Below are positions 58,437 to 64,000 of a DNA stretch of 64,000 bases, one piece after another. Source of the DNA: Siphonodentalium dalli (Eukaryota > Mollusca > Scaphopoda > Gadilida > Siphonodentaliidae). Below the pieces are notes generated by a model. The model ran no database searches. It was not told the DNA's origin and saw nothing but the letters and a program-made list of their open reading frames with translations. The stretch spans positions 47,099,549 through 47,163,548 of the forward strand of contig CP136067.1 of assembly GCA_032622095.1 (NCBI GenBank), read 5' to 3'. Position 1 is the first letter of the stretch; each line of letters opens with the position of its first letter. The translations under genes were made by a program, and so were the position numbers.

Positions 58437-59092
58437 AGTTTCTTCCAGAGAAACTGTCCTTTCTCAATCTCTGCAATCATCTGTTTGGTTTTACGTACAT
58501 CAATTTTCCGTTTATCTGGCTTCTGTTTACTGTCAAAGCCTTTAGGCCTCCCAGCAACCTTTCTCCTCTTGGGTAGAGACAATCCTTCTTCGTCCCTGTC
58601 CTCGGGGTAACTGTTCTGCCAGCTGTCGAAAATATTGTTTAGTGTCAAATATTTTTGCTCGAATTCTGGCTGACTTCTAACCGACAAGAACGTTGACAAT
58701 CTCTTACAGAGTTCCATGGACCTCGCGTAACACACAGCAACAGTCTGAATAGATTGCTCTGATGTCACAGCGGCCAATTGAGACGGAACAACCACGATGT
58801 GTGGTGATACCGGTTGGTCATCGTCTGGTTTGTCAGCAAGAAATTGTTGGTTACCTGACGTAACTGTCAAATTTGTTTGCTTGCTGTTTACACGAGCGTC
58901 TGCGGTATACCGCAGATTAACTGAATCTTTTGAAATATGCTTCTCTGTTTTAATTGCGCTTATGTCAGTACACTCTTTTTCTGTTTTATGGGTATGATTA
59001 GTTTCAGTTATCCCAGTGTCTTGCTGATCAGCAGTCATCGAGTTCCTCTCTCCAGCGTCGGACATTTGCGCCATCGATTTGGCACGTCCCAT
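58433..59092 (-). pseudogene. giant transposase copy 2, linker after SWIM
   Basis: 219 codons matching the polar linker and LPKRRKVAGRPKG block of copy 1. A 1-bp loss near 58,447 shifts it out of frame with the PHD part. A 2-bp gain near 59,045 separates it from the SWIM frame. Confidence 0.65.
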
Positions 59093-59161
59093 CCGTGCAA
59101 GGGTGGAACACTTGCATTCATGTTAACCGACATGACGTGTGCACAAGGCAACATCATCTGA

Positions 59162-59704
59162 TTATAAAATAAAATTGACAACAACATTCTCCTGCTTCCA
59201 CTCGGAACAACTGGAACCTTCGTCAGAAGATATTACATGTATCGCAGAGTCTTCGTGTGACCTCGAGACTGTCAGTGAATGAACCTCTTGATATTGGGAT
59301 TCGACAAGTCTAGCGACAACTGGAGTACACCTCTCATACAAAAATTTATTGGTGGGATTATCTGATTCTTCTTCAGTCACCCCCTTAAATTCGCATTCGA
59401 AATCCGTTTTTCCGGCATTTTCGTTATGGGATTCTTCGAACCGCAGCAAGGCTGATACCACCTTGTCAAGGCTGGTATATAGGGCACAAATGGTCTGCTT
59501 CAGTTTTTGGTTAAGGGACTCTATCCGATTGTTATCGTCTGTTCCAAACGTAATGGAGTCACCCCGAAAACAAACTGCCCACATTTCACGACAGTCACCC
59601 CAATTAGCAACAAAATCATCCTTCCAAACAGACGGAATCATTTTGTCTTCGATTATACCATTGTATATGTCACAAAATTTGTCCCTATCATCTGTCATTA
59701 TCAT
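59162..59704 (-). pseudogene. giant transposase copy 2, third catalytic block to SWIM start
   Basis: 180 codons matching copy 1 from TDDRDKFCDIYNG through NNRIESLNQKLK (catalytic Glu). A 1-bp loss near 59,209 (GGTTCCAG-TTGTTCC) shifts the frame just before the SWIM finger, so CxC...CxH is not made in frame. Confidence 0.65.
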
Positions 59705-59797
59705 TTTCCATAACTTTTTTGTGTTTCTTTCCGAATTAGTGTTAATGTGTCACTCTTCTTAGCAACTTTCTTGATTTTGGCCATCGAATGTTCTTTT

Positions 59798-60547
59798 TCA
59801 ACAGCCGGAATGGCATCTTTGATGCAACTCCTTATCAGTCCATGACATTTTTCTTGCCAAGTTTTGGAAATTCCTCCAAGTATGTACTTTGCAAATTAAA
59901 ACGACTAGGTTGCATTTTTTTGTCATTTTCCGAAGAGCATCTATTGTTGTGAACGATTTGTCTATCATTATAGTTTGAACCTCTTTGAATGGTTCCTCGT
60001 TCTCATTGACGAATAACTGAACCACTTCCTCCACAGTTTCATGCGTTTCATCGGCAACCAACGACCACCCTGCAAGTCGACCTTTCAAGTGATTGTCAAC
60101 AACAAGCCATATATAGCAAATAAAACACGAGTTTGATAACCGATAAGTACCATCTAACAGAACAACTTGTGGGAACAAACAGAAAGATTCTCTCATTTGC
60201 TTCGATTGGAAAAAGATGTGTGAAATCTGATTACATTGATGTGTTTTATATTTAACTGTCGCCCCGTGTTTTTCTTCTGTTGTCAGAATATCGAGGACCC
60301 TATCAACTTCACTTTTTTCAGGGATTTTATTCAATTTGTCGACATAATTCTTGATGTCTTTAGACCTGATCGACTTGTTCTTGCCTTCTTCGCGCCTCCG
60401 AACTCTCAAATTTTGGGCTAGTTTTGAGGAACGAACACCCAGGTTTTTTGTGTCTTTTATAAATTGTTTATCCTCTGCTGTAAGTCTCCTCATCTCAGGC
60501 AGATTCCTGATTATGTTTGGGTGTGTATTGTGTTTCACCCCGCTCAC
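59798..60547 (-). pseudogene. giant transposase copy 2, first two catalytic Asp blocks
   Basis: 249 codons, from GVKHNTHPNIIRNLPEMRR through LLDGTYR and MIDKSFTT. It carries Lys at the place where copy 1 has the nonsense codon, confirming read-through from the N-terminal part. An 8-bp loss near 59,823 ends the frame (...KELHQRCHSGC). Confidence 0.7.
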
Positions 60548-60732
60548 ATTTGTGTGATATTCTTAGAACGTTCAGAGTAGTGTTCGGTATTCGACGGATT
60601 TCGGTATTCGAATATTCGGTTCGAATAACGAGCGAATATTCGAATAGTTAGATAAATTATAAAATTATATAGAAAACATATTTTCGAACCAATTTATTAT
60701 TTAAAGAAATAGCATATTTATCCATGCACATG

Positions 60733-60993
60733 CTATACGCGAAAAAGAGAGAGAAAAAAGTCTTTTCGCTTAATAGCGAGAGTGTATCTGTTTATGAAAT
60801 TCAAGTAGTCAATGTCCCATGCATGGTTCCACAGGGTGGTCATAGTGCCACAGTAACTAGGAACATGATCTGGATTGAGCTTGCAGGTTGCCTTTTTAGT
60901 TTTGGCATCTAACGTAAAGTGAGTCCATATATCTGATTTCTTCGAATTTGACGCCATATTATGCACACACGTGACAAAGCGCAAACAAAACAA
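60733..60993 (-). pseudogene. BED-finger fragment of a hAT transposase
   Basis: A plausible start is the ATG near 60,957 (MASNSKKSDIWTHF). DIWTHFTLDAKTKKATCKL followed by SYCGTMTTLWNHAWDIDYL follows the BED-finger pattern (W..F, C..., LWNH....H) but lacks the second Cys and last His. Stops at 60,733 without any catalytic domain. The N-terminal region is repeated directly at 61,995-62,165. Confidence 0.6.
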
Positions 60994-61011
60994 AACGATG
61001 CCTTATATATA
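60840..61011 (+). repeat. direct repeat within the hAT element, copy 1
   Basis: GCCACAGTAACTAGGAACATG to GATGCCTTATA; matched at 61,995-62,165 with few changes. The two copies bracket about 1 kb of other sequence. Confidence 0.8.
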
Positions 61012-61472
61012 TATATATACTTTTATTTCCTCCAAGTATAGGAGAGCCATACATTATGAATACAGTTACATTAAGAATTGAACAGAAACATAGAACTTAT
61101 ACGGTGTTAGTATGAATTGAACAAGAACGAGAAGCACGCACACACAAACATTCATACAGTGTTAGTATAGCTCTCACGCTTGATGATGTATGTGCCTATA
61201 TATACATCAATATGCTTTATGAACACGATAGCAACATCACAGTAATTATATTGTGATATGCGGACAAGTGAATCCTGAAATTCTTTTTCCATTACCACCA
61301 TAAGAACAAATCGAGAGTATACTGGGATCTATGAGTGATGCAGAAAATGATCTGTCTTATATTAGATAGCAATATTGCACCATTCCACGCGTGTGCTAGC
61401 GTGAGACAATTGTGACGTGTGACGTTTTCGCATGAGTTAGTTGTAACCGATACAATTGTAGAAATAAAGTGG

Positions 61473-61817
61473 TCAATTGCATCGTGATATGTATTTTGTC
61501 CACAATTCGAATGAAGTTCGGACCATGAAGACCGTTAGTTCGTGTACACGTGTGTGGGAAACGATACTTCTAATATCGGTTGATAAGCAACCTAAGAATG
61601 CCATCGATTGCTCTTGGATAGTATTAGGTAGAGAATCAATATGTATGAAAAACGGTATGCCAAACATATCAATGATATCGTACCATACTTGTATTCTCTG
61701 ATCGGACGTTACAGAACATGCCAAAATAGCGTGTTCAACAATGTTGCTGAACGTAGAATTGCATACCTTACAATTGCCAGGTTCTGGAGGGGTGATTTTG
61801 GTCAACAGCTGGCCCAC
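61473..61817 (-). pseudogene. LINE reverse-transcriptase C-terminal fragment nested in the hAT element
   Basis: 114 codons with CKVCNSTFSNIVEHAILAC, the CxxC...H....C knuckle usual at the C-terminus of non-LTR reverse transcriptases, followed by ...FELWTKYI. No polymerase core. It lies between the two direct repeats, and may have been inserted there. Confidence 0.5.
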
Positions 61818-61994
61818 GAGTAGGAATTTATGATTTTCACAGTTGATAATTCTACATGAGCGCCATAGTGGGGCTGGAAAAAGGCAGTCGTGACTTTTGT
61901 TGAATGCCGCTTATGGTTGGTCGCCTCTAAGGCGGTTTTCTAGCTCATTTTGTTTTTATAGTTGATCTGCTGTGTAACAAGGGTTTTCCATTGA

Positions 61995-62165
61995 CTTTTA
62001 GTTGCCACAGTAACTAAGAACATGATCTGGATTGAGCTTGCAGGTTGCCTTTTTAGTTTTGGCATCTAACGTGAAGTGAGTCCATATATCTGATTTCTTC
62101 GAATTTGACGCCATATTATGCACACACGTGACAAAGCGCAAACAAAACAAAACGATGCCTTATAC
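61995..62165 (+). repeat. direct repeat within the hAT element, copy 2
   Basis: Second copy of 60,840-61,011. Confidence 0.8.
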
Positions 62166-62469
62166 ATGTAGTTCCGCTTCCTATGACCACATGCAAGCAC
62201 GGTCTGGTTTACACCTAGCCAATACAATTAATTCGACGTCATGACGCCAATCAAATCCGAACGTTACAGTTACGTCATATTAATTCGTTTATGGTCAGTG
62301 GAAAATAAACTAGACTTTTAACAGAAACCAGGAAACAATTACCCGGAGATTATTCTCGAATATTCGAATAGTCAAATAATTATTCGAATATTCGAATATT
62401 TATTTTTACGAGCGAATATTCGAATATTCGAATATTCGGACCGAACACTAGTTCAGAGTTTTAATAAAT

Positions 62470-62838
62470 CTAACAATGATCTTCGACTGGCATCCAAATG
62501 AACCATAATACCTGTTTGCATCTCACCCTTTTTGTTCGCCGCACCCGGGATCCAAACTTGCACTTGAACACAATCCGGTCGAAGACACAAGGGTGGTCTG
62601 ACTGAAGCTTAGTCGAAGAAAAAATTGTAAATATTTCAAAGGCGTGTGGCAATTGGACCAACACTTCTTGCAGTTCAATGTAGCGTTTAAATGTTTTTCC
62701 TGGAGTTAATCTTGAGTGCAGAGCCTCCCTCTTGTCTAAAACATCTTGAGGGATCTCATCCGTGCATTGAAATGTGGGAAACCAGGCCGCACTATTTTCG
62801 CCCCCAGGTGAAGATACCTCATTGTCTCTAGCCGACAT
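62470..62838 (-). pseudogene. giant transposase copy 2, N-terminal segment
   Basis: 122 codons from an ATG at 62,838; matches copy 1 (MSARDNEVSSPGGENSAAW) up to RVRCKQ. A 2-bp loss near 62,509 then shifts the frame, and the hAT insertion follows at 62,450. Confidence 0.7.
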
Positions 62839-63710
62839 TTTCTAAAGCCCTTGAACAATTAAAAATAACTGTATTGCCGCCTACAGAGCGCTGCTTATAA
62901 GTATTCAAGAAAATGTATTTGCGATTAAGATTTATGATAGATCCGAATAGCATATGCAACACACAGATCGTACAGATACACACTGCGTTGAACGAGCAAC
63001 GTCGAGACCCTTGTTTTTGTTGGCACCGTTAGGTTTCGACAAAGGTCGCATTGAAGCAGTGTGAAATCTTGCTTTTCGACAAGTAAGGCAGTATGCATAT
63101 AAGATACACGAATCAAATCAACGAAATCGAGTAAACAAGCGAATGCAAATGACAATAAAAGAGCGTTTCGCCCACTAAGACTCACATAAAGAGCGTTTAT
63201 TTTCGGCGTGGCATTGTAATAGCGATAAATGACGAACGCTGTCGGTACTGTTGTAGCTACCCTACGTTAGGCCTACCATTGCAGTTATAACAGAGGGGAC
63301 ATGTACGCATATATACCTGAACTACCTTACTACAAGTATGTTGTAAACACAAAAGACGCATTGCAGTAATGAAGAAAACATACAAATATCCCCCAAAAAA
63401 ACGCCATTAGCACGACATGGATTAGAAAAGAGCGTTTCGTGTTAGTCTATTCCTGATATGGTGTAAATAAAGAGCGTTTATCTTAATTCTGGCGAAAAAT
63501 TGAAAAGGACTGGAAAATGGCTGCGACAAGTATTTTTCAGAGTATATGAAGCCGGTATATCAATTTGGAGGTTGGAATGAGCCATGTCCGTTTAACCCAT
63601 TTGCACGAGAATATGATGGTGCATCAGCAGATTGACGCTCTTAATGTGTTTTAACTGTGGCCCGCGTCATACAAAGGAATAACGAGTATAAGCCCATACT
63701 GGCCCCATAG
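62839..63710 (-). promoter_or_regulatory. upstream region of transposase copy 2 with two pairs of AAAGAGCGTT motifs
   Basis: Inverse of 34,552-35,424. Motif pairs at 63,158/63,188 (30 bp) and 63,427/63,469 (42 bp). Confidence 0.4.
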
Positions 63711-63711
63711 T

Positions 63712-64000
63712 CATCTCATATATATTTTGAAGACCTCTGTCTGTATGTTTGTTTGTTTGTCTGTCTGTCTGTCTGTCATTAATACAAATCTACGATTCTC
63801 GACCGATCGGGACGAAACTTGGTACGTGTGTGTAGTTTGACCAGGCGGTGAACGTTGTCGTATTGGCGAGCCCGTGCGGCGCCCGCTTCGCGCATGCGCA
63901 GACGAGATCTCGGAAACGGGTGGAGCTATCGACTTGAAATTTGCTATGTGAATGTATCTTGCCCCGGATACGAATTTTATCGGGTCGCCGAGCCCGTGCG
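63712..64000 (+). mobile_element. Helitron-like element upstream of copy 2, runs off the window
   Basis: TCATATATATTTTGAAGACC, then (TGTT)n and (CTGT)n, then TCTCGACCGATCGGGACGAA and ACTTGGTACG. Its 5' end meets the gene unit at the same base, within a few positions, as the element beside copy 1, but it belongs to another subfamily. Confidence 0.55.

Larger units (their letters stand above)
60578..62450. mobile_element. 1.87-kb hAT element inserted in copy 2
   Basis: Ends TAGTGTTCGGT and inverse, flanked by the 8-bp direct duplication GTTCAGAG (60,570-60,577 and 62,451-62,458). Copy 1 has the uninterrupted site (inverse of GTTCAGAGTTTTAAT, near 35,812). Subterminal ATATTCGAATATTCG repeats lie inside both ends. 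8-bp duplication plus a TAGTG end is typical of the hAT superfamily. Contains a degenerate BED finger but no transposase core, so it is non-autonomous. Confidence 0.9.

Noticed and set aside
59349-59762. Long frames antisense to the transposase copies (also 36,423-37,058, 39,071-39,424, 56,977-57,330)
   Set aside because: Shadows of the transposase gene on the opposite strand, without domains.

Overview
This window looks like transposon-rich, AT-rich nuclear DNA of an animal, most likely a marine invertebrate. The grounds are a spliced gene with GT/AG sites, 3' ends of non-LTR retrotransposons, many small inverted-repeat elements flanked by TTAA or TA, Helitron-like repeats, vertebrate/invertebrate-type TTAGGG repeats inside a gene, and no prokaryotic gene layout. 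The species cannot be named from this sequence, and I recognise no ordinary host gene. Nearly every assignable feature is a mobile element or its debris.

1-17.9 kb: a graveyard of short elements (pairs of the same families recur at 23, 27-28, 32, 41-42 and 48 kb) plus three fragments of the 3' end of non-LTR retrotransposons (8.7-9.6, 10.3-10.6 and 16.4-16.8 kb).

17.9-22.4 kb: a compact, apparently young 4.5-kb element. Two almost identical 452-bp direct terminal repeats, each itself ending in inverted repeats, enclose two convergent genes: a small I-PpoI-like His-Cys-box nuclease (+) and a spliced Mutator-like transposase (-). A possible 4-bp target duplication (CACA) flanks it. It does not fit an LTR retrotransposon or a standard DNA transposon.

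22.4-28.6 kb: more small elements, two head-to-tail Helitron-like repeats and a near-perfect 76-bp foldback.

28.6-56.2 kb: a very large element. Its inverted ends begin with a double perfect palindrome (centre CCCGGG), followed by long satellite arrays (about 26 units left, about 12 right) in inverted orientation. Most satellite units begin with half of the terminal palindrome. Between the arrays lies copy 1 of an intronless gene for a very large protein: zinc-cluster N-terminus, MULE-type DDE transposase, SWIM finger, PHD finger, a ParB/sulfiredoxin-like segment and a USP-like cysteine peptidase. It carries one nonsense codon and one homopolymer frameshift. A separate 9.5-kb TA-flanked element (46,668-56,191) sits precisely in the spacer between the two palindromes of the right end.

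56.2-63.7 kb: copy 2 of the same gene, inverted, with several frameshifts and a 1.87-kb hAT insertion with a clear 8-bp target duplication. It starts flush against the outer end of the large element. Both gene copies are bordered upstream by a Helitron-like 5' end at nearly the same base.

The two best candidates for undescribed systems are the multi-domain transposase with its palindrome-and-satellite element, and the direct-repeat element pairing a His-Cys-box nuclease with a Mutator-like transposase. A third signal is a paired AAAGAGCGTT motif, spaced by whole helical turns, shared by unrelated elements and by the upstream region of the large transposase gene.
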